From NCBI GenBank assembly GCA_030180135.1, contig CM058229.1:43675522-43739521 (forward strand): a DNA stretch of 64,000 nt, written 5' to 3'. Positions 54,060 through 64,000 of the stretch are shown one piece after another. Positions within the stretch are counted from its first letter, which is position 1. The number at the start of each line of letters is the position of its first letter. The DNA comes from Orychophragmus violaceus (taxonomy: Eukaryota > Streptophyta > Magnoliopsida > Brassicales > Brassicaceae). The position numbers and the translations under genes were made by a program. The notes beneath the pieces were generated by a model, which worked only from the letters and a program-made list of their open reading frames with translations, made no database searches and was not told where the DNA came from.

Positions 54060-56600
54060 TGTAACACTCCCGACTTGTTCTACGGACAATAGAATGCTGG
54101 AGATGTCACAAGTGTCGAATACTGCTAACGTTCCAGCCGTCCCCGAGGTCAGGCCGGCCCATCCGTGATATCTGACCAACCTCTCGGTCGTAGCCTAAGG
54201 CTTGCCAACCTGTACCACGACCTCGAGTTGTGTCAGTTCGGACTAAACTTATGTCATGGAACCATGGAGTTTAAGAAAACGAATTTTATTAATAATATGT
54301 AGGATCTATTAAAAATCGTAACCTAAAACAATACAGTTTAGTGTGCGGACGAGTCAAATTCCTACATAATACAAACTCCACGTTCTTCACACTCACAACC
54401 CAAAGCTACGCCGGTGGCCTAACGTCCGAACTTGCCCTCTAGCCCGTCTATGGTTTCCTACGAGATAAAGTTTTTTTAATGAGCAACAATATGGGTTACC
54501 AAGTGAGTCTACAACCCTCTAACATGCATTAGTGCCCCCAACCCGTCCCAATACCCGAAGCACATGCATATCAATCAACAAACTTCTCCCAGGCATAGAA
54601 AAGCAACAACAACATCACGAAAGCATATAATCACCTGCAAACATGAACAACAACATGAATGCAACCCATCAACTCAATCCCAAACTTAATGCATAACAAG
54701 ATCTCTATCATGAATGCCAAAAATTCTAGACCCACTAGACTTATCTCAAATCAAATATGCGAAGGCCTCCTAGTGCACCAGATACTCCCTCCTACACACG
54801 TGACTACCCGCGCCTTAATCACCACAAAGGTTCATAAGCCGAGTATCACACCCGATTACGGGGACCTCTATTCCTAGGGTTCCCGATTACGGGGACCTAT
54901 TCCACAGATTACCGATTAGGGGAAAATATCTATCCCTCGGGTCTCATTACGGGGATCTCTTATCCCTCGGGTCCGTGTCGTCACACGGTGCTCGGCCAAG
55001 GGAGCGACCCCAGTACCCTCCGAGCCTTCTCCGAAACCATGGAGCCACACAATTGGAGAACCGAATACACCAACTCTAGAACACTCACACAAGTTCTAGA
55101 ATGCATAATCTAGGACTCACACACGTCGTAGACCACTAGAGCAATCCCGCATGCCCTAGAAAAATGCAAACAACTGGTCTGCGGTGTCCTTTGTTACCAC
55201 CCACGACCACAAGCAACACACAACACAAGTAAATTAGAATCCATGATATCCACACATGCATCTAAGTACTTCACGATCACATTTTCGAGTCGATATATTC
55301 CCCCTAGTACTTATCACACACAAATTCCGAGATGATCCCTAAACCGACCCCGTACTTATCACATTCCATTTCCGAGTGGATCCCACTCCAAACTCGTACT
55401 TATCAGAACAATCATGCATGCTAATCAATCTTAATGATTCAACACTTAATCACTTTAACACATGCATGCAATCACTATCTCGATGAATCTGCTCATATTC
55501 AAAGAGAAACATGCATCATAATACCAAATCCAATACCATGATCATGCATGCAACAATACTCAATGAATATATCACTTAGAATAAAAGAGAATAACAAACT
55601 AAACCGCAACAACCAAGCATGCATGACACAACACATTCTCACGGATTCATCCTCAACCACAACGAATATAACACACATAAAAACGTGTCCAAGTAAAAAT
55701 ACTAGTATTTCAGTTCTTAGAACACGACCTGCACAAATCCGTTAGTCCTAGCTACCGGGACTCACCCGTTCTGCAGCCCATTCCTTAATTCTGAGACTCT
55801 CTTTGCTAGATCGACTCTCGAGGCCTAACCCAAACGCCTTGTCACGTTCGCCCGCTCCTTCCGCACTAATCCTCCCTTTTCCTCACTTTCTCTCTCTAAA
55901 AAGCCCCACTCTCTCTCTAGAAAATTTTTAAGATCTGAAAAAGTGTAAAATGGCTTGGGGATGCTTGGTATTTATAGATGGTTTAAGGATGGCAGATCAA
56001 CAAAAAAGTGGCGGCCATGCGGTCAGGCTAGGCATGCGTTGGAACACTTGTGGTCGTTCAGATATGCACGGCGACAGCTGGTCCGTTCATGCGTGGCGAC
56101 AGCTGGGTCGTCCATGCACATCGCCAGGCCGTCCATCTGTGCACCTCGTTCACCCGTCTGTTCGTCCTCATGACCATACGTTCACCCGTCTGTTAGTCCA
56201 AACGACCACACAGCCACCCGAACACGACCAGACTCGTCCGTCTTCGACCATTTCTCGACCTGATGACAGTTTTTCTCGACCCGAACCAAATCTAACTCGA
56301 CCTTTGCTCCCAAAATCCTCCAAATTGGTGATCCACATCCATTCCCTACATTGTATCAACTCCGGGAAGTTCCTTATCCCGACTTTAACCCGACTTTGGG
56401 CCAAAATTGAATATATTTTAATCCGTGCAGTCTTTTCACATTCCGTTTCGACCAACACTCTTAAAATGTCATGTTTAGCCAATGATGAAGTTTTTAGATT
56501 ATTCTGGCAACTTTTAAATTTTGGCCATTCTTCGTCCTTTCCCTCTCGGCCGGTCGCATTCCCCGTTCGGCCGTTCTACCTCTTCGGGAGGGTTATTACA
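54060..56600 (-). repeat. LARD-1 5' LTR
   Basis: 2541 bp. GATTACGGGGAT array at 54851-54981. A minus-strand TATA-like CTATAAATA at 55969-55977 suggests the promoter; the matching site is at 26464-26472 in LARD-2. Several open frames exist across 55950-56633, but they are parts of the repeat. Confidence 0.85.
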
Positions 56601-57727
56601 GGTGAGGAAGCAGTAGCTCCGCGGGATCGTTGATCTGTGCGAGTCTCCCTTCTGGATATGACAAGGCTATAGCGGCTGCCGTGATCTTCGGATCCTTTGC
56701 ATGACCACTACTCCTTTTGTGATATGTTGACTGCATGTTGTGTGTGATCATGCAGGTTAAGACGTGCATCCTAGGGTAGGCAGATACTCTAGGAAAATGC
56801 GATCGGCGCCACCCGAGGTGTGACTCCTTGTGTGATAGAAGGAAGCTCGGACGGTACTTGGGTCGCTCCCTTTGACGAGCAGCTCGGACGGGGGTCGCTC
56901 CCTTGGCCGAGCATCGTGTGGTGACACGAACCCAAGGGATATAGAGATACCTGTAGTCGGGTGTGACGTTCGGTTTACGGTCCTTCGTGGTGAGAATACG
57001 CGGACGGTCACGAGAAAGAATGGGTGGTGGAACCAGTGCATTTTGGGTCCATGCATGGTGGTAAGAGTGTCGTGTCTAGAGAGTCTAGACATGAGACGTT
57101 GAATGCATTCATGAGAGGTTTATCATGTTTGCTTATTTATTCATGCTTCTGCTTGCGTTGTTGGTTATCGTGAATTGGATGATTGTTGTTTCATGTTTAT
57201 TTGCTTGTGCTTCGGCTATGGGTTGGGCTGGGCACTAACATTTCTTGTAGCGGGTCCTGGACGCACTAGGTAACCTAAGGTTGCTCATTAAACGATTTTT
57301 TTGTCTCGCAGGAAACCTTAAGGACGGGTTAGCTAGTAAGAAGGATTCAGACTTAGGAAGCCGGTGTAGCTTTCTGAGATGGTTGTTCACCCGAATCTAT
57401 GTACGTAAACTATATATGATGTTTTCATTATTAATGTCATTTGGAAAGTCTGGACATAGATTTTATATTGATTAAATCTTATTTTGCTGCGAGGCATAAT
57501 GTATTTTCAGGAACAACCCTCTAGCACCTGATGATATGTGGCTTAGTCCTAGTCGACAAAACTCTCGGCCTTGGTACGGGTTGGCAAGCCTTAGGCCTTG
57601 GTCGAGAGGGTTGGATATTGTTGACGGATTAGCCTAACCTTCGGACTTGCTGGAACGTCCACGATATTAAACACTTTTGACATCTCCGATGCGGCTATTG
57701 TCCGTAGTCCGCATCGGGGGTGTTACA
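56601..57727 (+). repeat. Gypsy-P 5' LTR, last segment
   Basis: Reverse-complement similarity to the first ~1.1 kb of LARD LTRs, for example TTGGCCGAGCATCG and GCTATTGTCCGTAG. Ends GGGTGTTACA at 57727. It therefore forms a long inverted repeat with 46647-47200 plus 50203-50700 and with 54060-55100. Confidence 0.8.
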
Positions 57728-57729
57728 AA

Positions 57730-57744
57730 TGGTAGTATCAAAGC
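57730..57744 (+). promoter_or_regulatory. Gypsy-P primer-binding site, mutated
   Basis: TGGTAGTATCAAAGC sits two bases after the LTR end. LARD-2 has TGGTGGTATCAGAGC at the same place. Two substitutions would weaken priming by initiator Met tRNA. Confidence 0.7.
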
Positions 57745-57897
57745 ATGGTTTATGATGATGTTCAAGGGCTAGAGTTTTCAAACGATTTTATCAAGTCCTT
57801 TGAGTCACAACCAACTCATAGGAATCCGGATGTCCGAATTCTATTAGGATAATAGGGGAAAAAATTTAGCACTCGCCCTATTATCGAGTATTGCAGG

Positions 57898-58398
57898 ATG
57901 TCTACAGGTAATGGACGAGTCGGTGGAGACAAGGGATGCAATCAGTCTGACAGTGAGGACAGTGTGGCGGGTTACTACGGATCTAGTGTTACCAACTCAT
58001 GGGATAATTCCGACAACTCAGGGAATAGCTCAGACTCGCTCGACGAGATTTATGTGATGGGGGATGATAGCAGCGATGTCAACAGTAACGACTCAGGATA
58101 CGTACACGAAGTGTATAATTTTGACTCTGACACCTCGGATGAGTTCGACTCGGAGATGTCTGGATACGCCTCAAGTCTCACGGACAAGGACTATTTTGCC
58201 AACTTATCACTTGGGAACTCGGTGCAAGAACCCATAACACTGGAAACGTATTGGGGTACTGGTTTCAGGGCGGTCCCAACAAACAACTCGGATATGGAGA
58301 TATTCATGCCTCCACCACCGCCGCTAAGGGCGGTCCGTCTCCGGGGGATTATGATGTCCCAGCGGCTCCCTTTTGAAGGAATTTCTAGCAGTTCCTAA
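57898..58398 (+). pseudogene. Gypsy-P gag-like N-terminus, truncated by Copia D (about 157 of 166 aa native)
   Basis: ATG at 57898 opens a strongly acidic protein rich in Ser, Asp, Asn and Gly (SDSEDSVAG, NSDNSGNSSDSLDE, SDTSDEFDSEMSG), with a PPPPPLRAVRLRG patch near residue 140. The position, 170 bp after the PBS, is right for gag, but no capsid domain or knuckle is reached. The last ~9 residues after 58371 are Copia D LTR read-through. No family match is recognised. Confidence 0.55.
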
Positions 58399-59055
58399 TC
58401 CAATTAGGCAGCCCTAGTCTGAATTCCAAGCCTAGGATCTAGGGTTCATATAATCGAATCAATGGGATCTCGAGATTACCTGTTGATTAGCAGCGGAAGG
58501 TTTGCAAGTAATCGAGATCTCGAAGCACCTCAAACGCTGTGCCTCTACTGGTATCCACACGTACACAAACTGAACAGGAGGGATGCTTGTGCCTTTAGAG
58601 ATCAGATCTCTCATGAGGTTTCTGTTTCTTTTCTGGTGGTTGTAAATTAGGTTCTAAGTGTGTAAAGGTCGACCATATATCTTATATATGTCGACTTATA
58701 CCACGACTGGATTAACCAATGATTAAACCGAAGTTAATCTTGTCATTCGCGATCTGTGTCGACCGACACACTTACTGTGTCGATCGACACTGCCTCAGAA
58801 ACTCGGTATTGAATGCATATCAAATATGCATTTACCAGATCATTATATTATTGATCAACCTCATATACTACGTCCAGTTTGCTTAGGTGTGTGACCCTGT
58901 AGGATCATGTAACACTAGCAATGAGTTCTAAACTCATTGATCATAAGTGGCTACTAGCAAAGCATTATGACTGCCCAGTGTCATATGATTGTCTCATCTC
59001 GACAATACGACTTTCACTTAGAGTAAGTACAATAGATTTCAGGACATTCCCAACA
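58371..59055 (-). repeat. Copia D 3' LTR
   Basis: The left end is degraded (TTTTGAAGGAATTTCTAGC, where Copia C has TGTTGGAACTTC on this strand); the right end CCCAACA is intact. Palindrome pair at 58756-58790. About 685 bp. Confidence 0.75.
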
Positions 59056-59071
59056 ATCTCCCACTTGTACT

Positions 59072-59951
59072 GGAATCATCTATTCCTTTAATCCCTTTGT
59101 AGCTATATCTCGATCTGGCATAAGGCAAGAAATGTGTCATCCTTATTAAGCTAGATCATGTTTATCGAACTCTGATTTATACTGATAAAACAAACGACTG
59201 ATAATCACCTCGTTTGAGCGCGGCCACGCATTTCCAGTATCAAATCTTCGATAGGCCCAGAGATATTTAACTCCTGTTATATAGGAGGTACAAATCCCAT
59301 CTTGTTCCATCCATGCCCCTTTCATATCTCATGATACGCCTAATCAGTGTCTTTATAATCACCAGTTATGGCTGACGTTTGACAAAGTCAAGACGGACCA
59401 ATCCACATGCAAGAAATCATGATGAACTTAGGTCTAAGGACTATACTCTATAGTCGTAATGAGAAACTATTATGACACTCATATAACATCTTGTAGAGTT
59501 CTCATTAATGGGTCAAGTCCGATCATGTGTTCTCCAACACATATCTATGTGATTGACTTTAATACTCTTATTAATGACTCCATGAAACTTAGTCATCAAT
59601 CACCTCACATACTAGTCTCACGCGGTTGTTAATGTCCCAATTTAACAACCTCGACCAGGGACCAACTTAATTTATGATATTTATTGCTTATAGGGTTTCA
59701 TGATCAAGTCACGTACTTGATGACCTATAATATTGTCATGAATTATTTTGGGACTATTATTTAATAATATAATTAAATAATACAAATGTCAGATTTCAAT
59801 AACATAATCAAATTATGATTACACGAACATCATGTCATAACATTATCAACAACATTGACTCTCACTCAAATTAAGATCACATCTTAAGACATCTAATGCC
59901 TCTAGCAGTAGTCTTACCCTCATTTTTCTCTCGCTCAGCGTGTGTCGAAGG
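59072..59951 (-). other. Copia D 3' non-coding tail
   Basis: Reverse-orientation counterpart of 44390-45200. No coding region. Confidence 0.7.
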
Positions 59952-60842
59952 TCATTGCGTCTTGCAAAGAGTAATGCCAAGTGTCATTGGCATGAAGCCC
60001 TTCTTGGAATCATGCATATTGGACATGTGCAAGACCTTATCAATATAAGCATCTTGACACAATCCAATCAGCTTGTCCAATCTATCTCTATAGATTCTTA
60101 TTCCAAGAATGTTCACGGTTTCTCCCATATTTTCGAGAAGTTGTGTGTTATCAACATACAATACTAGGAATGCAACTGCGCTCCCACTAGTCCTCTTGTA
60201 AACACACGGTTCCTCTTCTTTCCTGACGAAGTCAAATCTTTTGACTGTTTCATTAAAACGAAGATTCCAACTCCGAGATGCTTGCTTCAATCCATAAATG
60301 GATCTACAAAGCTTGCATATCTTCCTAGCAGCATTAGGATCAATGAAATTTTCAGGTTGTGTCATGTACACATCCTTTTCCAGAATTCCATTAAGGAAAA
60401 CTGTTTTCACATCCTTCAGCCAGATCTCACAACCATCATGAGTGGCGGCTGTTAGGAGAATCCGAATGGACTTAAGCATGTTGACTGGGAATAGGTTTCT
60501 TCATAGTCAATACCATGAATTAGCTTGAAACCTTTTGCCACCAACCTAGCTTTGTATATCTGAATATAACCATCCATGTCAACTTTTCTTCTTGAAAATT
60601 CATTTACTCACAATGGCTTCTACACCATCGGGTAAGTTTACCCAAGTCATACTTGGTTCTGTGACATGGATCCCATTTCGGATTCAGTGGCTTTCAGCCA
60701 TTTTCGCAGTCAGGGCCCATTATTGCTTCTTCAAAATTCGCAGGCCCGTCACTTTCAATGATCAACAGATCATGGCAATTGGTCACGAGAAATTCACATT
60801 TCTCGGGTTCGTGACGGATCCTTTCAGATCTGCGAGCTTCAG
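59952..60842 (-). pseudogene. Copia D reverse transcriptase, inactivated
   Basis: The minus frame 60479-59952 reads YGLKQASRSWNLRF and CQDAYIDKVLH, but the catalytic motif is YVDN and is followed by a deletion (TQLLENMGE) that removes the usual 25-30 residues after it. Further remnants to 60842 include the SGRIRHEP-like region around 60795-60835 and broken upstream RT. RNase H is missing. Confidence 0.85.
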
Positions 60843-61050
60843 TTTTGTGTAAAAGTCGCGCACACATCTCATATGTAGACTTTTACCATGACCTAATTAA
60901 CCAAGATTTTAATCCGTGGTTAATTAAGTCATAAACCAAAATCAATATTTTGGTTCGCGATCTGTGTCGATCGATACAACTTTTGTGTCGATCGACACTT
61001 CTTTAGAAACTCGCCATTCGAATTTATATCGAATATACATTCACCAGATC
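60843..61050 (-). repeat. LTR fragment embedded in Copia D pol
   Basis: About 200 bp matching 58661-58840 of the Copia D LTR, including GATTAACCAA, a palindrome pair (60964-60998) and ACCAGATC. It interrupts the pol coding region between VVPEV and the SGRIRHEP position. The pol bases at both edges look duplicated (CTGAAGCTCGCAGATCTG on one side, CCTGAGGTTTGCGAGGATCTG on the other). Confidence 0.75.
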
Positions 61051-61356
61051 CTCGCAAACCTCAGGCACCACAGTTGCAGGTTCTATAACTCTTTGTAGAT
61101 CCAACTGCTGCTCTTCCTTATCAGGTTGAGCAGTCTCCTGTGATTCTCGAATTTCTTCGAGTTGTGATTTTACTCCCACTGTTCTTCCTGGAGAGAGAGT
61201 CTTTCTCAAGAAAACATAGTTCCGAGCAACAAACAATTTGTTCTCGGACCGGTTGTAAAAGTAACATGCCTTGGTTTCGTTAGGACAACCAATGAAGTAG
61301 CACTTATCGGATTTGGGTGTGAGCTTATCAGAGATTAAACGTTTTATATAAGCCTC
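61024..61356 (-). pseudogene. Copia D end of integrase region
   Basis: The minus frame 61236-61024 gives MFVARNYVFLRKTL, an acidic Gln/Glu linker and IEPATVVPEV, equivalent to FVARDCTFLE...EPAVPEV in Copia A. Upstream bases to 61356 match KCYFIGCPNETKACYFY-like coding. Cut by the Athila B insertion. Confidence 0.75.
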
Positions 61357-62548
61357 TGATATATCATGGTTTTTACTAGTTTTAGACCATGATATAAGTG
61401 TGTTTTTAGTGTCTTTTGTGTTCTTTTAGAGTCTTTTACAGGTATAATCAGGTTTGGAGCTGAATTGGAGATAATGGAGCATTTTGGAGATTTTTGGAGT
61501 GTTTGGCCGAGAGATAGAGTTCACTGTCCGAAACAGAGGAAGGTGTCGATCGTTGCACTCTTGCATCGATCGATGCACCAGCGAGAGAGTGAAGAATTTG
61601 CACTTTGATCCAGAAGTTCCTGATATTTACAAAGAAGCCCCTGGCCGAGATTATGCCTATATAATAGAGTTTTTAGTGTTTTTATTAGATACGCTTTATA
61701 CTTTTTACATTACGCATTCTTAATTAAGAGCAGAGGATTTTAGAGCTTTTTGGGGCTGATCTGAACCTGTTACATCATCTGTATTTGGAGAAGATTTCGA
61801 ACCCCTTTTACTCTTATTCTTTTATGCAATTTATTCATTCTATGATTATGATTTCATTATCTATGTCTGAGTAGATTCCTAGTTAGGTTTAGGGTTTCTC
61901 ACATAGGATTTCATGACTTGCTAGACTTGTTCAAATTCGGTTAAGGATTCATAACTATATCTGTTCTTCAATTTAATTGTGCTTAAAGCTAGTTCTAACC
62001 TGATCAATTAGAATCTAGATCTTAGGTTGCTAAATACGTCACGGAAGTGGGGTTTAGGAATCTGAACTAATTAAATTGGGCAATTAAACTTTGCGCAAAC
62101 GGAAGTTTGGTTTAGGATAATTGTGAACATATCAAACTTGGACTTATTGCTAGTTTAATCTGTTAGTTCTCGCAAACGAAAGTTTGGTTTGCTGCACTTA
62201 GACTTAGAGAATTATCGCAAAGGAATTTGGTTAATTCTATATCTGTGTTTTGAGTTCTAGAACTGCGCTTAATTAGATCCTTGCTGAATGAACTGTCTGC
62301 TTGTCTGATTTCCTGAGAATACCCTAGGCTTGACGCTTTTAATTACTTGCTTCACAACCGTTAATCTCTGCTACTGATTTACTTTCTCGCACCGCTTCTA
62401 ATTCAATCACATTGCTTCTTTCTAGTATTTATTCCTATAGTTTGATTCTCTTGAGACCGAGTGTCCCTGTGGATTCGATAACCCTATATACTACTTTGAC
62501 ATTGCTGTTCACTTGCAGTTTAGTATAGGGAAAACTTAGAACCTATCA
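61357..62548 (+). repeat. Athila B 5' LTR
   Basis: 1192 bp. Palindrome pair at 61541-61573 (GTCGATCGTTGCAC...GCATCGATCGATGC), upstream of a TATA-like TATATAATA at 61658-61666. The pair-to-TATA distance is about 90 bp. Confidence 0.9.
61658..61666 (+). promoter_or_regulatory. Athila B TATA box
   Basis: TATATAATA preceded by GCC, in the U3 half of the LTR. Confidence 0.5.
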
Positions 62549-62554
62549 AGTTTT

Positions 62555-62572
62555 TGGCGCCGTTGCCGGGGA
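62555..62572 (+). promoter_or_regulatory. Athila B primer-binding site (tRNA-Asp)
   Basis: TGGCGCCGTTGCCGGGGA, six bases after the LTR end. This 18-mer matches the 3' end of tRNA-Asp used by Athila and related Gypsy elements. Confidence 0.92.
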
Positions 62573-62716
62573 CTCTTTGAGTCTTCGATAGGACCGAACT
62601 TAGGGTTTTTGCTAGAAATTTTTCTTTTTGTTTTTGTTCTTTTTCGTTTTTTTTTATTTATTTTGATTTTGCTAACTTTTTCTCTGATTTCTCTCTGTCG
62701 CAGGTACGAATTTCGC

Positions 62717-62817
62717 CTTGCGTCGATCGTTGCATACCTTGCGTCGATCGTCACTAGGCGATTCTGAGAATTGAATCGATCGTTGCACTGATAGCATCGA
62801 TCGTTGCTGGACGATTA
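62717..62817 (+). repeat. Athila B leader palindrome cluster
   Basis: Four GCGTCGATCG/ATCGATCGTTGC-type sites in about 95 bp (62721, 62741, 62777 and 62799 approx.), just before the gag start: a divergent version of the TGTCGATCGACA pairs. Confidence 0.8.
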
Positions 62818-62827
62818 CAGACAGTTT

Positions 62828-64000
62828 ATGCCAACGCAGAAAACTCGAAGTAATCCGAACTCGAGCTTGCTTAATCTCGGACTAGAGGAACTTGGACGTC
62901 TAGAAAGGACTAACAGAAGAGAAAAGAGAGAGAGAATGGTATGAGAACGTTTGATCTTGATACCAGATGCTGAAGGTACCCTGAGGGACCAAGATGACAA
63001 CCCGTACAATGCTGCTGGGCATCGGGTTGATGCTGAAGGGAATGTCATCCCTGATCCTCCTGAGCAACAGGAGCTGAACCGAAACCAGGGTCAAGGACAG
63101 GCCCAAGGTAGAGAGATGGTGGTTCATGAGAGGACACTAGCTGATTACAACAGACCTGATGAGTTTCATGCAAACCGAGCAGCTCTAGTGCTTCCTGCTT
63201 TTGAGAGGAACGATTTTGAGGTAAAAACCATCTACTACCAGCTGATGAGACAGATTGCTTTTCATGGTCTTCAAACAGAGCAGCCTATGGATCACATTGA
63301 CAAGTTTGAAGACATAGTCACTGGCTTGAAGTATGAAGGAGTATGCCCGGACTATCTGTTCCTTAAGCTATTTCCGCACAGTCTTGCTGGAGACGCTAGT
63401 GCATGGCTGAGACAACTGGCACCTGGTCAGTATACTACTTGGACAGCCTTAAAGAGTGAGTTCCTGCGTCACTTTTATGATGATGCACGCTCGGATCAGT
63501 CCAGACAGGACATACTCACCTTTTCCCAAGGAGCTGTGGAGCCCTTGAAGACTGCCTGGATGAGATTTAAGCAGTATCAGCGTGACTGTCCACACCATGG
63601 ATTCACGGAAGTACAGCTGATTGGTATCTTCTTCAGAGGCATAGATCTCCCTTATCAGACTGCGCTGGATAATTCCAGTAATGCTAATTTTAACACCAGG
63701 ACTCCTACGCAAGCTAAGCAGTTGATAGAGAATCTGATTGGCAGCAACAGTTGCAAAACAATGGATGAAAGGAGAAAGAGATCTGGTGGAACTGTAGAGA
63801 ATTCTGATATAGCTAATATAAGATCCAGATTGGACACAGTCTACAATCTCCTAACAAGTAAAAAATCTGTCCACTTTGCCCAAGATGTAGAGGTGATTCA
63901 GGCTGAGGAGGAAACTCAGGAAGAAGATGTGAATTTCATAGGAGGTTCTGGTTTCCAAGGTAATAGATTTGGTAATCAACAGGGGAACAGATTCTCCAAT
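62828..64000 (+). pseudogene. Athila B gag, one in-frame TGA, open to window end
   Basis: ATG 62828 opens MPTQKTRSNPNSSLLNLG; the frame hits TGA at 62942-62944 and then stays open in the same frame to 64000, at least 352 codons. It encodes a canonical plant retrotransposon gag domain: HIDKFEDIVTGLKYEGV, FPHSLAGDASAWLRQL, LKSEFLRHFYDD, FSQGAVEPLKTAWMRFK, CPHHGF, IFFRGID, NFNTRTPTQAKQLIENL. The end shows an acidic stretch and VNFIGGSGFQGNRFGNQ, the region before the nucleic-acid-binding part. Apart from the TGA it looks intact. Start and stop are both visible, but function would need read-through or an internal start. Confidence 0.85.

Larger units (their letters stand above)
46647..56600 (-). 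mobile_element. LARD-1: long-LTR, coding-free element nested in Gypsy-P LTR
   Basis: The left (3') LTR is 46647-52136 with Copia B inside it; internal 52137-54059; the right (5') LTR is 54060-56600. Both start TGTAACAC on + and end GGGTTATTAMA. The LTR is 2.54 kb and the internal region 1.9 kb with no coding capacity: the pattern called large retrotransposon derivative (LARD). The flanks AGTGT and GGTGA do not match cleanly, so the target duplication is decayed or absent. It belongs to the same family as its host LTR but in opposite orientation. Confidence 0.8.
38339..58370 (+). mobile_element. Gypsy-P: + strand element of the LARD family, heavily interrupted
   Basis: The 5' LTR starts TGTAATAACCCGTC at 38339 and ends GGGTGTTACA at 57727. 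It is split into 38339-39056, 45904-46646 and 56601-57727 by Copia C and LARD-1. Removing these leaves about 2.6 kb, the size of a LARD LTR. The last segment is the reverse complement of LARD LTR sequence (GGTTGCTCATTAAACG against AATGAGCAACC; GGTCGCTCCCTTGGCCGAG). A mutated PBS and a gag start follow, and Copia D then cuts the element at 58371. Its 3' half is not in the window. Confidence 0.75.
58371..61356 (-). mobile_element. Copia D: degraded Copia element, 5' part removed
   Basis: The 3' LTR is 58371-59055 (minus orientation), with purine tract complement ATCTCCCACTTGTACT at 59056-59071. The tail and pol fragments follow to 61356, where Athila B begins. The 5' portion of pol, gag and the 5' LTR are not in the window. 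Family is close to Copia C (LTR with palindrome pair, similar tail). Reverse transcriptase is dead. Confidence 0.8.
61357..64000 (+). mobile_element. Athila B: Athila-type Gypsy element, 5' part
   Basis: The 5' LTR is 61357-62548, followed by a tRNA-Asp PBS and gag; the element continues beyond the window. The left flank is GCCTC in Copia D. The LTR family matches the solo LTR at 25056 and the Athila A LTRs in layout (TGATATATCATGG...ACCTATCA). Confidence 0.9.

Noticed and set aside
55950..56633. 227-aa + strand ORF as a host gene
   Set aside because: It lies wholly within the LARD-1 5' LTR, opposite to element transcription, and the homologous LTR region at 51550 is broken differently. No domain seen.

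Overview
The window looks like a nested block of LTR retrotransposons from plant heterochromatin, most likely pericentromeric DNA of a Brassicaceae species. The evidence is Ty1/Copia polyproteins, Athila-type Ty3/Gypsy elements primed by tRNA-Asp, other elements primed by initiator-Met tRNA, and several Russian-doll insertions with 5-bp target duplications. The family placement is inferred from element types. I see no host gene, tRNA, rRNA, CRISPR array or bacterial-style operon. Every recognisable coding stretch belongs to a transposable element.

Layout. 1-8881: Copia A (+), cut by the window edge; its 3' part is split by Element 1 (-, 2715-8208, target duplication AATGT), a non-autonomous gag-only element with near-identical LTRs. 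8882-11493: a truncated Athila-type LTR carrying a 188-bp tandem duplication, inserted at the 3' end of another Athila-like element (polypurine tract plus LTR). 11494-26868: remains of a long-LTR, coding-poor element (LARD-2) that received Element 2 (-, 11857-16643), Element 3 (-, 17877-22860, ACTTC) and an Athila solo LTR (25056-26249, GGGAC). 26869-37606: an old Athila relic (+) split by Athila A (-, 27668-33413, CCCAA). 37607-38338: a LARD LTR fragment. 38339-58370: a + strand Gypsy element of the LARD family. Its long 5' LTR is split by Copia C (+, 39057-45903, CTATC) and by LARD-1 (-, 46647-56600), and LARD-1 was itself hit by the internally deleted Copia B (+, 47201-50197, AAACA). The Gypsy gag start (57898) is then cut by Copia D (-, 58371-61356), and Copia D is cut by Athila B (+, 61357 to the window end), whose gag runs off the edge.

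How the parts relate. Elements 1-3 keep LTRs, primer-binding site (PBS), polypurine tract (PPT) and a gag-like ORF but no reverse transcriptase or integrase, so they must move with enzymes supplied in trans. Their gag-like ORFs read through the polypurine tract into the 3' LTR and carry a recurring '(M/I)HL' module. The Copia and Athila families share pairs of 12-bp near-palindromes (consensus TGTCGRYCGACA) phased about 21 bp apart, in LTRs, leaders and coding flanks. This is the strongest unexplained signal in the window. All identities and divergences given are by-eye readings, not computed alignments.
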